From positions 1 through 64,000 of the forward strand of contig JAAYOP010000088.1 of the NCBI GenBank assembly GCA_012520295.1: a stretch of DNA of 64,000 bases. The letters are read 5' to 3'. The notes under the pieces are model-generated. The model saw nothing but the letters and a program-made list of their open reading frames with translations. It made no database searches and was not told where the DNA came from. The position numbers were made by a program, and so were the translations under genes. Source of the stretch: Clostridiales bacterium (GTDB lineage: Bacteria > Bacillota > Clostridia > Oscillospirales > Oscillospiraceae). Shown here one piece after another: positions 44,964-53,962 of the stretch (the stretch's first letter is position 1; the number at the start of each line of letters is the position of its first letter).

Positions 44964-45155
44964 AATGCCTGCTGAACAATTCAAAAACGCAACAACAGCA
45001 ATACTTTGACAGCGTTTTTTATTGTTCAGGTGTAAGATTTATGTTGTAATCGGCAAAAAACCTTTCACACAAGCAGTCAATCAATGTATCTGAAACGGGC
45101 AAAACTGGTTTGTTTTTGAAATGCGTTGCAAAACCCATTTGTTCAGCGGACACAG
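44964..45155 (+). repeat. Multi-hairpin interspersed repeat, copy E (longest)
   Basis: Opens AATGCCTGCTGAACAATTC and forms a first hairpin with GCGTTTTTTATTGTTCAG. Then come a GTAATCGGCAAAAAACC arm, GCAGTCAATCAATGTATC, GAAACGGGCAAAACTGG, and the end AAACCCATTTGTTCAGCGGAC. The two ends share AATGCC-YGCTGAACAA in inverse orientation, the best view of the terminal inverted repeats. Confidence 0.85.
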
Positions 45156-45274
45156 ATTTATTGTATACCACCGTCAACTGTGGAGCAACATGTAAATGAT
45201 AACCCTCCACTATGTCTAAGTAACACAATGGAGGGCTGTGGTTAAGATATTTTAGCTCTCTTCACAGGAAGGGC

Positions 45275-46927
45275 TTAGGACTCTTGCATTATCATAACGC
45301 ATACCGTAAGTGAATCTTCCAGATACATGGGGCCGAAGCAGAGCTTGAGCCCTTCGTCATTATTATATACCCATATATAAAAAATATTGTCGGGGAAATA
45401 CCCGGAGAGCTTAAAGCCCCAGGTCTCAAGGAGTGTGTCGTATATATTGTATATCTCGGAATATGAGCCGAGGAAAATAATGTCGTCAATACTATAGAAA
45501 AATGATGCCGCGCTGTCGGTAACGTTTTTAAAGAAGACAGGAATGTTGAAATACTTGCCAAAGTCAGGAACCGACTTATATTCTTCATAGCCGACGCTGT
45601 TTTTTCTGATCTCGGTTTTGTATTCCTCATAGACCTGTAAATAGGGTTCCCCCTCAGCCTCAAGGTCAAGATTGAGAATCGAATCCAGAGGTACCGCCAG
45701 GTTTATATTCTGGCCGTATGTAATCGAGCTTGTTGTCACCCCTATTGCCTGCCCCCGGGCATTGAGCAGTGCGCCCCCGCTGCTTCCCTGTGAGATAGCA
45801 GCCGTTATCTGTATATACGGAAGTACCTGGCCGAAAAGCAGTCTGTTCTTATTGCTGACTATACCGTCCGTTATGGTATTCTGTAAACCCAGCGGACTGC
45901 TTATTGTATAGATCTGGTCCCCGTCATTAATCGTCCCCGAGGACGCCATTTCAAGATATGGGAACTTTTGCGTCTCAGCTCCCGTTTTCGATATATTTGA
46001 AATTTTCACAACGGCAATATCGCGGATCTTGTTTCTGTATATAATATGGGTTACTTCATATTTCATGCCGTCCAAGGTGGTTATATATGCCAGGGCAGTT
46101 CCTTCCAGGACGTGGTAATTCGTCACCGCGACACCGTTTTCGGTAATAAAAAACCCACTCCCCGTCGCCGTCGGAACTCCGGTCAAATAATCCGACTCGG
46201 ATTTATATACCTCAAGGTAGAACACAGCGGGGGATGCTTTTGCCGAAACCTGAGCCGCCGTCAGCGTTTCCTGCTGCAATAAATCGGAAAGGCCCGTTTC
46301 CGCTATACTGCGTCCGGTCACTACTCCCTCCGAATAGAGCCTGCCAAGCAGGTTGGTATCCGTTCCTTTAATTCTTGCGGAAAGCGCTTTTAAGGCAATT
46401 GTTACGGCATCACTGCGAAGGAATATGGTGTTTTCATTGTACTGTCCGCTTGTCAGGCCTATGCTGTCAGACAGCTCCCAGGCTTTATTCCATTCAAAAT
46501 CCACAGACGAATCATACCCCAATGCCCGGAGGATGAATGATATGTATTGCCCGGCTGACACATACTCATGGCTTCCAAACCTTTTTTCATCCACCCCTAA
46601 TGTAAGCCCGTTGCTATACGCATAGCCCACATAGGACTTTGCCCAGTACGGCACATCTTCAAAGGGACAATCCCATACTCTCATTCTGGCAACTTCCTCT
46701 TTGCCAAGCATTCTTACAAGCATTATCACAGCCTGCAGCCTGTTTAACGGGTCGTCAAGATCGAATATTGGAGTGCCGTCTGAGTTTGTACCCGTGCCCT
46801 TAAAAAGATCCAGATTATATAGTGTATAGGCAGCCCGAATCTCAACCCTGTCGGCTGCCCCCCCACTGACCGGAATGGATAAAATCAATATAATTACAAT
46901 CAGAATTGATATAATCCGCTTTCCCAT
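45275..46927 (-). CDS. SLH-domain trypsin-like serine protease (HtrA type)
   Basis: 550 residues from ATG 46927 (AAGGGA six bases upstream). Signal peptide, two or three SLH-like repeats (30-215) that would bind cell-wall polymer, then a trypsin-like domain: His in AVTNYHVLEG, Asp in RDIAVVKI, Ser in QGSSGGALLN. No PDZ domain is obvious; the last 110 residues are unassigned. It is an extracellular, wall-attached protease, possibly for protein quality control. A weak CCCTCCA/TGGAGGG hairpin (45203-45235) follows. Confidence 0.85.
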   Translation of the reverse strand: MGKRIISILIVIILILSIPVSGGAADRVEIRAAYTLYNLDLFKGTGTNSDGTPIFDLDDPLNRLQAVIMLVRMLGKEEVARMRVWDCPFEDVPYWAKSYVGYAYSNGLTLGVDEKRFGSHEYVSAGQYISFILRALGYDSSVDFEWNKAWELSDSIGLTSGQYNENTIFLRSDAVTIALKALSARIKGTDTNLLGRLYSEGVVTGRSIAETGLSDLLQQETLTAAQVSAKASPAVFYLEVYKSESDYLTGVPTATGSGFFITENGVAVTNYHVLEGTALAYITTLDGMKYEVTHIIYRNKIRDIAVVKISNISKTGAETQKFPYLEMASSGTINDGDQIYTISSPLGLQNTITDGIVSNKNRLLFGQVLPYIQITAAISQGSSGGALLNARGQAIGVTTSSITYGQNINLAVPLDSILNLDLEAEGEPYLQVYEEYKTEIRKNSVGYEEYKSVPDFGKYFNIPVFFKNVTDSAASFFYSIDDIIFLGSYSEIYNIYDTLLETWGFKLSGYFPDNIFYIWVYNNDEGLKLCFGPMYLEDSLTVCVMIMQES

Positions 46928-47072
46928 AAAGGTCCCTTCCAATACTTAGATTTTCTGGTGACCTTTATTATACAAAAAAAACACTTTATATACAAGTCAA
47001 ACGAAAATTCTTTAAGAATATTTTACGCCCCTGTATATTTTGAATAATCCGGTTGCTACCCGGTCCTTTCCT

Positions 47073-47339
47073 CTATGAGTATATTTGCTCCAAATAGTCT
47101 TCCACAATATATTTTATTTGCTCCGGCTCTATTTGGGAGCTTACAAGTATTTCTTTTAGCCTTTCAACCTTCTCCATATCAGGGCTGATGTCATCAAATT
47201 CAACCACCCGGTCTCCATTTTCCCAGCAGACAGCCCTTATACCATAGACAACGGCTCCCTCGGAGCCATTTGTACGACAGACAGAAGAAAACACATGATA
47301 TGTCATCCCGGTTTTTTTCCTCGCCTCAGTATTGACCAT
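47073..47339 (-). CDS. DUF6514-like small protein
   Basis: 88 residues, AGGGGAAG in front of ATG. GAVVYGIRAVCWENGDRVVEF and KVERLKEILVSSQIEPEQIKYIVEDYLEQ match a family of small clostridial proteins (DUF6514) of unknown function. Soluble, acidic, no cofactor motif. It lies between the SLH protease and spo0A, each probably transcribed alone. Confidence 0.65.
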   Translation of the reverse strand: MVNTEARKKTGMTYHVFSSVCRTNGSEGAVVYGIRAVCWENGDRVVEFDDISPDMEKVERLKEILVSSQIEPEQIKYIVEDYLEQIYS

Positions 47340-47497
47340 TTTTCTTCCCCTTCAGTTAGTAAAATATGAGTATAACTTTATAATATGAACATGTTTCGAC
47401 GATCAGCAGGTTTTATGGTCTCATAGTAAGTTGATTGAGACGAAGATTCCATCGAAATCTGTTATCTCCCGCAAAACTTTGAAAATTTTGCAATAAA

Positions 47498-47551
47498 AAA
47501 CTCCGTTAGTCCTGATATTTAATATCCGGATTAACAGAGTTCAGTTTTAGT
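47498..47551 (-). terminator. spo0A terminator
   Basis: On the minus strand AACTCTGTTAATCC..GATATT pairs with AATATC..GGACTAACGGAGTT and is followed by TTTTTT, 40 bases after the spo0A stop. Confidence 0.85.
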
Positions 47552-47591
47552 TTTCATATTTAGATTACAGGCACCGCGTATTCATCTCCGC

Positions 47592-48365
47592 TTATTTGTC
47601 CAAAATCTTGTTGACAACCATCATTATAAACTCCGAATTTGTAGGCCTTGTCCGCTTGTCCGTGATCTGATAATTAAACAGCTTATTAATGCTCTCCATA
47701 TGGCCTCTTGTCCACGTCATCTCTATGGCATTGCGGATTGCCCGCTCAACCCTTGCACTGGTTGAATTGAACAAGGCCGCGATTTGCGCATAAACATGCC
47801 TTGTGAGAGAGTTTATTAAAGTAAGATCATTAATAATCATCATTGCGGCATGCTTTATGTATCCGTGTCCTTTCAGGTTATCGGGCATTCCAATAGCCTT
47901 CAGTATTTTTTCTATATTTTTTTCAATATTTTGTGCGTCCGGGTTCTGGGGCAGTTTACCTTCCCGGGATATATGCTTTTCATTATCAATATCCAAAAGC
48001 TGATATATTCTGGATGCAAGAGCCTCAAAGTCCAGGGGTTTTATCATGAAATACTCAGCCCCCAGGCTCAGGGCCAGCTGAGATGTTTTATAGTTTCCAA
48101 TGGCTGAGGTCACAATGTACTGGGTTTTTCTGCCCATGGAGCTTGCCTTCTCAAGCACTCCCAGACCATCAAGCTTGGGCATTATAAGATCCAGGACCAC
48201 CACATCAGGCTCCGTTTTTCCGATAACCCGGACCGCTTCAATCCCGTCTGTGGCAGTTCCCACAACCTCAAACATATCCTTTTGAGTCATAAACTCGCTC
48301 AGAAGGTCTAGAAACTCCGTATTATCGTCTACAATTACTACACGCGGCTTATTGTTTGAATTCAT
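47592..48365 (-). CDS. spo0A: Spo0A sporulation master regulator
   Basis: 257 residues from ATG 48365. Receiver domain: VDDN, Asp in VVLDLIMPKLDGLGVLE, Lys in YFMIKPLDF. The C-terminal Spo0A DNA-binding domain has TSARVERAIRNAIEMTWTRG and RPTNSEFIMMVVNKILDK, close to the conserved recognition helix. When phosphorylated it starts sporulation and other stationary-phase programs. Usually spo0A follows spoIVB; here it follows a hybrid kinase gene by 34 bases, suggesting direct phosphorylation by that kinase. A paralogue role cannot be excluded. Confidence 0.88.
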   Translation of the reverse strand: MNSNNKPRVVIVDDNTEFLDLLSEFMTQKDMFEVVGTATDGIEAVRVIGKTEPDVVVLDLIMPKLDGLGVLEKASSMGRKTQYIVTSAIGNYKTSQLALSLGAEYFMIKPLDFEALASRIYQLLDIDNEKHISREGKLPQNPDAQNIEKNIEKILKAIGMPDNLKGHGYIKHAAMMIINDLTLINSLTRHVYAQIAALFNSTSARVERAIRNAIEMTWTRGHMESINKLFNYQITDKRTRPTNSEFIMMVVNKILDK

Positions 48366-48398
48366 CCTGATCAACACTCCGTTTATATCTTTATTTCA

Positions 48399-50504
48399 CT
48401 ATATGCCTCCGCCTATCAAATACCTGACCTTTTCATTGAGCATCCGGCAGTCCAAAGGCTTGCGGATATAATGGGCATTCGTATACTCTTTTCTTGAGCC
48501 ATCTGAAATTAAAACTATTTTTATTATTTCAGGACAGGCTTCTCTGAAAGCATCGTAATCCCCCAGGGTCAGGATTGAACCGTCAAGGATAATGAGGGAA
48601 AAGCTATAAATGTCCAGCACAAACAAAGCGCTGTCAACAGTGCCGGCAGAAAAAACCGAAAAGCCTTCAGATGACAAAGACTGTTCCGCACAGGAGCGCA
48701 CCATATCGTCACAGGAGACAAGGAGTATATCCAGACTTTGAGTCTTGTCCCGGTCGTAGTCCTCGCAGGGAAGCAGAATTGAAAAAAGAGCTCCTCCTTC
48801 CGGATGATTTAGTGCGGATAACTCGCCTCTGTTTTTCCGCACAATAGCCCTGCAGATGGCTAGCCCCAGCCCGGTCCCTCTTTCCTTTGTAGTGACAAAA
48901 GGTTCAAACAACGATTTTTCTATATCCGGAGAGATTCCCGCGCCATTGTCGCGTATGCTCAGCTCTACCCACTCCTGGCTCGCTTCCCTGACAGTTATGT
49001 ATATCTCTCCCTCCCCATCAATGGCTTCAACTGCGTTTTTAATTATGTTAACCACAACCTGGGTAAGCTGCTCCGGATCGGCATTTACCTTTCGCACCAT
49101 CTCCTTATGGGTAATGAGCTTTATGGACTTATTAAGTATACTGCCATTGAGAATAGGCATGATATCATCCAAAAAAAGGCCTATGTCGACAGCCTCTGAG
49201 TACATACCCGACAGCCTTTTCATCTGAAGAATGTTATCCATCAGGCTGTCCGCCCTGTCTATCTCCCTAACGCAGCGCTCCAGGTATTTATCAACTTTAC
49301 TGGAGTCCTTCTCGGTCATTATCATTTGAAGGAGTCCCCTGAGTATGTTTAAGGGAGTTTTTATCTCATGGGCAAGAGAACTGAGGGTCATGGAGTTATT
49401 AGCAATTAGCTCCGCTTCGGCTCCATATTTTTGGAACTCATAATATTCTGTGCAGTCATCGGCAATAATCAACCAACCTCGGACAGTCTCTTCAGAAACC
49501 AGAGGATAAACCGACCAGTTTAAATACCTGCCGTTATACTCGCTTTTTATTCCTCTACCAGGCTTTTTATGGTTATTGAGCAGACTTCCGTTCCAGGGTG
49601 CTTCAATATCCGACATGTGATAATCTTCACATCCGGTTCCGTCAAGCTCCAGAATATTCAACGCATCCCTGTTTGCATAGCATAATTCCATCGACCGGTC
49701 CACAAGCATCACAGCACTTTCGATTGCACTCAGTATCATGCCGCTATCAGCCAGTGTACTCAGAAGACTGTGCAGGTTGAAAACAAAAAGGCAATGTCTC
49801 ACGAAAAGCTCTATGTACTGCTGGGCATCCAGGGTATTTGCCGGTGATTCAATACAGATTATTCCCCATATATCTGCCCCGTCTATCGTTTCGTAGACAA
49901 GACAGTCGCTGCCTCTGCTCCAAAACTCCTTTCGCAACCTGCAGTTCCCTTTTTCCAGAACGGTATTTTCGCCTCCCGCCATATACTCCAGCCAGCAACC
50001 TTCCGCCCCCAAGATGATGAGAAAAACACCCAGCATAATTTCAAGAGAGCTATTCATCGCCCGGTCCTGACTTTGGAAAACGGGCAAACTCAGCCAAATT
50101 ATCTGCCGAAGCAGCGCCATAAGCTCCTTTATACCTTTTTCATTGACGTTACAATCTCCATTGCGGATAATATCAATCAGGCGTACAGCAATCTGAAAGC
50201 ACTGCTGAAAAGGCATGTCTGCCTCCGCCTCGCATTGCTTGCTTCGGAAGGCCTTTATCACCGCTCCGTTAATCATTACTGATTCTGTCCGGTTTTCCCG
50301 GCTTTCCATATGGGATAAGTGTCCTTCCCCGTTGTCGGCAACAGACTCCCGGCAATGTCTGCACAAATGGCAGCCATCACAAAGGGATGCATAAAATAGC
50401 TCTCCATTGTTTTGGAGAAACATATTAATCCTCAGAGCTGTCGACAAATCGTCCAACAGTTGCTGCCAACTGTCGGAAAAATTGCTTTCTTCTCCAAAAA
50501 TCAT
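48399..50504 (-). CDS. PocR-domain hybrid histidine kinase
   Basis: 701 residues from ATG 50504 (AGGAG eight bases upstream). N-terminal PocR-like sensor with clustered Cys (CDGCHLCRHC), a middle GAF-like region, a PAS domain near 270-370, His kinase core (SSLAHEIKTPLNILRG; NIIKNAVEAI; GAGISPDIEKSLFEPF; GTGLGLAICRAI), and a C-terminal receiver with LIILDGS and IRKPLD. No membrane segment, so it is a cytosolic sensor, perhaps of a small molecule or redox state. It is the probable phosphodonor for Spo0A next door. Confidence 0.85.
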   Translation of the reverse strand: MIFGEESNFSDSWQQLLDDLSTALRINMFLQNNGELFYASLCDGCHLCRHCRESVADNGEGHLSHMESRENRTESVMINGAVIKAFRSKQCEAEADMPFQQCFQIAVRLIDIIRNGDCNVNEKGIKELMALLRQIIWLSLPVFQSQDRAMNSSLEIMLGVFLIILGAEGCWLEYMAGGENTVLEKGNCRLRKEFWSRGSDCLVYETIDGADIWGIICIESPANTLDAQQYIELFVRHCLFVFNLHSLLSTLADSGMILSAIESAVMLVDRSMELCYANRDALNILELDGTGCEDYHMSDIEAPWNGSLLNNHKKPGRGIKSEYNGRYLNWSVYPLVSEETVRGWLIIADDCTEYYEFQKYGAEAELIANNSMTLSSLAHEIKTPLNILRGLLQMIMTEKDSSKVDKYLERCVREIDRADSLMDNILQMKRLSGMYSEAVDIGLFLDDIMPILNGSILNKSIKLITHKEMVRKVNADPEQLTQVVVNIIKNAVEAIDGEGEIYITVREASQEWVELSIRDNGAGISPDIEKSLFEPFVTTKERGTGLGLAICRAIVRKNRGELSALNHPEGGALFSILLPCEDYDRDKTQSLDILLVSCDDMVRSCAEQSLSSEGFSVFSAGTVDSALFVLDIYSFSLIILDGSILTLGDYDAFREACPEIIKIVLISDGSRKEYTNAHYIRKPLDCRMLNEKVRYLIGGGI

Positions 50505-50652
50505 TTCAAGAGCTCCTGCGCACAAATCATATCAAGTTCTTACATTGTTGTTTTATTTGTTACAAACATGTCTTTTACCTTAATACACCATCAATACCAG
50601 TAAATTATACCCACAATGTCATAAATAGTCAATCGAATAGTTTCACTATTTT

Positions 50653-51807
50653 TCATTTTTTCCCTTTTTTTCTTATTTTATTACGTTTTGCCATTCTGCC
50701 GACAGGCCTTTGAGGAAAGCTGATTTGAATAATCAGGCTCTTTTCGCCGCTGTTATATACAGACGAAGCTATAAATGCCGCGCCTGTATGACCGGAAGAT
50801 CCATACACCGGCACCATAACCTCCCCTTGCAGGAGCCTGACATCACCAGTCAAGGCTTTGTCATCATTCCAGTGGGGCAATTGTATATTGTAAAATCCGA
50901 AATACCTGTTGCCCGGCTGATACTGCAGCTGTACACCGTATTCAAACTCCAATATCTGCCTTTTTCCGTTCCATCTGTATGATATATCCTCATCAGCCGA
51001 GTAGATCCTGTATCCGGCATCATAAAGGGCTCTGACCGGCATATATATCCTGCCGTCAATAACCTGGGCTGGCTTATATTTATTTGCCCGCACCACCCCC
51101 TCGCCGTATGAGTCCGCCACGAAAATATTTATGTCCTGAGCTATACCCCGGGTCATCTCATCCTCGGCTCTTGCGATAAAGGCGGCCGCTTCAGCGACGG
51201 AGGCGCTTCTGTTCTGCCTGAGGGTTTTATCAGGATATCCAATCAGCAGGTTGTGGCCCGCCATTTGATAAGCATATCCCTTAAACCAGTTGGGAACAAG
51301 AGACCAGTCTTTAAATAAAAGCGGTCCTCCGAAATGGTAGACAGAGGGAAATACCCTTCCCAAAGCCCTGATTACCATTACAATACATTCACGTCTTGTT
51401 ATATCTCCTTCCGGATTGAACATATTATCCGGGTAATCCTCTGGCATAACAAGGCCGAAATCTATAGCTGTTTTCAGCCAGCCACCGGAGGATATCCAGT
51501 GCCCCGGTGTATCGGAAAAATCATAGCTGGCAACCGCCGGAGTTTTCATCATACCTTTCAGTAAATCATTGTCGGGAGTGATATCAAAAGCCAGCTCCAG
51601 CGTTTTTAAAAAATTCGCTCTGGAAATATAGTCATCGGGAGTTGCAGCCAATTGGGGACTTAACCACCCCCTGGCAACACTCTCATTTAAATAGGCATAC
51701 GCCCAATGTCTTCTGTATTCACCCTGTGCATGGCCCTGAAATAAGCCTACAACAAAAATAAATGCAATAAAAACAATGGTTATTGCAAATAAATGGCGTC
51801 TGTTCAT
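50653..51807 (-). CDS. SLH-domain protein with copper-amine-oxidase-N-like end
   Basis: 384 residues from ATG 51807 (GGTG before it); the longer frame to 51978 lacks a site and a signal. N-terminal signal/anchor helix, then three SLH-type repeats (RRHWAYAYLNESVARGWL; DYPDNMFNPEGDITRRE; NLLIGYPDKTLRQNRSASVAE) and a C-terminal domain (IDGRIYMPVRALYDAGYRI) like the copper-amine-oxidase N-terminal fold found in wall-bound proteins. It likely attaches to the cell wall. Basic tail KRNKIRKKGKK is unusual. Confidence 0.75.
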   Translation of the reverse strand: MNRRHLFAITIVFIAFIFVVGLFQGHAQGEYRRHWAYAYLNESVARGWLSPQLAATPDDYISRANFLKTLELAFDITPDNDLLKGMMKTPAVASYDFSDTPGHWISSGGWLKTAIDFGLVMPEDYPDNMFNPEGDITRRECIVMVIRALGRVFPSVYHFGGPLLFKDWSLVPNWFKGYAYQMAGHNLLIGYPDKTLRQNRSASVAEAAAFIARAEDEMTRGIAQDINIFVADSYGEGVVRANKYKPAQVIDGRIYMPVRALYDAGYRIYSADEDISYRWNGKRQILEFEYGVQLQYQPGNRYFGFYNIQLPHWNDDKALTGDVRLLQGEVMVPVYGSSGHTGAAFIASSVYNSGEKSLIIQISFPQRPVGRMAKRNKIRKKGKK

Positions 51808-51958
51808 AATTTCACCCATATTGCTCCGCAAATTTCCTGTATAGTCAAAAACCATTCTGCCGCCGGAATTGTCAGAATATAGTATTGTATAATTGGAATA
51901 CTTAATTGGAAATATTGCAGAATAATCATTAGCAATCCTGAAAGCGGGTCCTGACATC

Positions 51959-52273
51959 ATGTCAAATCTCGGCAACATATATTATTATTTAAAAATTGCC
52001 GGATTATATCCGGCTCTGATCAGACTATTTCTTTTAAAATGCCTGTCCTGCCTGATAAAGCTCTTGATAGCCGATAAACGGTCCGCAGCTTCCCAGCTGA
52101 AAAAAGTCAATACCGGTAAGCTATGGGGAGGCAAGCTGAGCTTTTATAGGCCTGCGTATCCGATATATTTTTCTATGGCGACAATTATTGCCCTGGCAGG
52201 CTTCATGCTGTGCTTAAAAGCAAAAACGAAAACCGGTGGGCCGCGTACCGGAAAAGCGGCTGACGTGTTATAG
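51959..52273 (+). CDS. Hypothetical small protein with one membrane helix
   Basis: 104 codons open before the HMA-like gene. One C-terminal hydrophobic segment (YFSMATIIALAGFMLCLK) and a basic, Cys-containing N-terminal half. No family recognised and no strong ribosome site. Gap to the next gene is 26 bases. It may be spurious. Confidence 0.3.
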   Translation: MSNLGNIYYYLKIAGLYPALIRLFLLKCLSCLIKLLIADKRSAASQLKKVNTGKLWGGKLSFYRPAYPIYFSMATIIALAGFMLCLKAKTKTGGPRTGKAADVL

Positions 52274-52299
52274 TTCACACGCCCAATTGGAGGTAAATA

Positions 52300-52509
52300 A
52301 TGAATATTATGTATTGCAGCGTTGCCGGGATAGTGAGCAAGGACAATAAAACCCATATTAAAAATGCCCTTGACAAAGTTGAAGGCGTTCAGGAGGTGGG
52401 CGTTAATCTTTCCTCCGGAACAGTGCAGGTAAAATTCAGCCCTCCTGCCAGCGAGAGAGAAATAAAAAACTGCATAGAAAAAACAGGCTATAAAATACTC
52501 TATGAGTGA
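52300..52509 (+). CDS. HMA-like domain protein lacking the metal-binding CxxC
   Basis: 69 residues, TTGGAGG before ATG. The ferredoxin-like heavy-metal-associated fold is evident: IKNALDKVEGVQEVGVNLSSGTVQV and IKNCIEKTGYKI. The metal loop that normally reads GMxCxxC is YCSVAGIVSKDN, with a single Cys, so copper chaperoning is doubtful. It may be a degenerate or repurposed copper-chaperone-like protein. Confidence 0.65.
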   Translation: MNIMYCSVAGIVSKDNKTHIKNALDKVEGVQEVGVNLSSGTVQVKFSPPASEREIKNCIEKTGYKILYE

Positions 52510-52669
52510 AATGGGCTATGGGAATTATTCCGAGGATGCCCATATACTAAACACTTTCCTGACTCTAAATTATGTCAATATTTTGGTATTGTTCATTTTT
52601 TTATAACTATATGTTGATTTTTATGACAAGTTGTTGTAATATGTGTTTAATATGTTAAGAGGTGGTATT

Positions 52670-53578
52670 ATGCACTTCTTTGATAACGACGAGCTGTACA
52701 AGTTGATGTTCGAGAAAAACCTTGATGCCATAATGCTTATGAGTCCGGACGGAGTCATATATAAAACAAACCCCTCTGCCTGCGAAATGTTTCAGACAAC
52801 CGAGGGCGACTTATGCAAAATAGGCATTAACGGTATTGCGGATACAGGTGACCATCGTTTACATCAGTTTTTGCGCCGTCTTGAGACAGAGGGCCGGGCT
52901 CGAAGCGAACTGAATATGGTAAAAAGAAATGGGATCAAATTCCCTGCGGAGCTTACCGCCTGCATATTTAAAGACAAGCAGGGAAAGCCTGTGACTGTTA
53001 CAACCATCAGAGATATAACTGAGCTGAAAAAAGCTCTTGAAAATCTCTGGGGCCTTCAAAGAGAGACTGAATACCACGCCTCATATGACTATCTGACCGG
53101 TATTTATAATCGAAGAGCATTCATGGAAAAACTGATGCAGGAAATGAACAGATCCCAACGGGACAGAATGCCCATGAGCCTGATTTTGCTTGATGTGGAC
53201 AAATTCAAGCAAATCAATGACACCAAAGGACATCTTGCAGGTGATACGGTATTGAAAAAGGTGGCACAGAGTTTATCCGAAAATCTGCGCTCATATGATA
53301 TTCTTGGAAGGTACGGTGGTGATGAATTCATACTGTGCTTGCCCAATACGGCCGGAAGCGAATCTCGTCTGATTGCCGAAAGACTGCGAAACGCCGTAGA
53401 GCAGACAAAAATCATCTACGATAAGGAAAGAATAAATGTTACCGCCAGCCTCGGAGTTGTCACCCACTACCATACGGCCCCGGAAACCTTGGAGGACTTA
53501 ATCTCAAAAGTGGACGGCAACCTATACGAGGCCAAACGATGTAACAACGGCGTGCATGTTGAACCCAGAGCTATATAG
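52670..53578 (+). CDS. PAS-GGDEF diguanylate cyclase
   Basis: 302 residues from ATG 52670 (AGAGGTGG five bases upstream). An N-terminal PAS domain (LDAIMLMSPDGVIYKTNPSA) and PAC segment are followed by a GGDEF domain with the intact active site RYGGDEFILCLP. The RSYD just upstream is a c-di-GMP product-inhibition (RxxD) site. It makes c-di-GMP from two GTP, probably in response to the PAS ligand; no membrane segment. The HD-GYP gene downstream could remove the product. Confidence 0.9.
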   Translation: MHFFDNDELYKLMFEKNLDAIMLMSPDGVIYKTNPSACEMFQTTEGDLCKIGINGIADTGDHRLHQFLRRLETEGRARSELNMVKRNGIKFPAELTACIFKDKQGKPVTVTTIRDITELKKALENLWGLQRETEYHASYDYLTGIYNRRAFMEKLMQEMNRSQRDRMPMSLILLDVDKFKQINDTKGHLAGDTVLKKVAQSLSENLRSYDILGRYGGDEFILCLPNTAGSESRLIAERLRNAVEQTKIIYDKERINVTASLGVVTHYHTAPETLEDLISKVDGNLYEAKRCNNGVHVEPRAI

Positions 53579-53617
53579 ACACACGAAGGAATGAAAATTC
53601 AGTCGTGTGTTTTTTTG
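53579..53617 (+). terminator. Terminator after the diguanylate cyclase gene
   Basis: ACACACGA pairs with TCGTGTGT across a 16-base loop, followed by seven T. The following 345 bases (53618-53962) are A/T-rich with no gene; TTGAAT-16-TATTAT near 53890 is a weak promoter candidate for the HD-GYP gene. Confidence 0.8.
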
Positions 53618-53962
53618 CTTTTTTCCGGTGGTCATAACCTATAATCCTGACAACGGATTTGGCGCCCAGTGCCATATTTTTTGAGCATTTGCGGTTTTAT
53701 GTCAAATCCCTGTTATCTTTTTATAAAACTATCCGACTAATATATTGTAACAAGTTTTGCAATATGGGCATAAAATAAGGTTATTTTGTAATTAGTGCTA
53801 ACATTCTATTGAAATGTACCTTTATTTTCATCATCACTTATATAGAAAAAAGATGATAGGCTCGGTATAATGCTTATTATGTGAATAATACTTGAATTAA
53901 TTTATATTTTGCATATTATTGCTGGTAAATGCTGGTTCATTTCTGAAGCCGGAGGTTAATAA

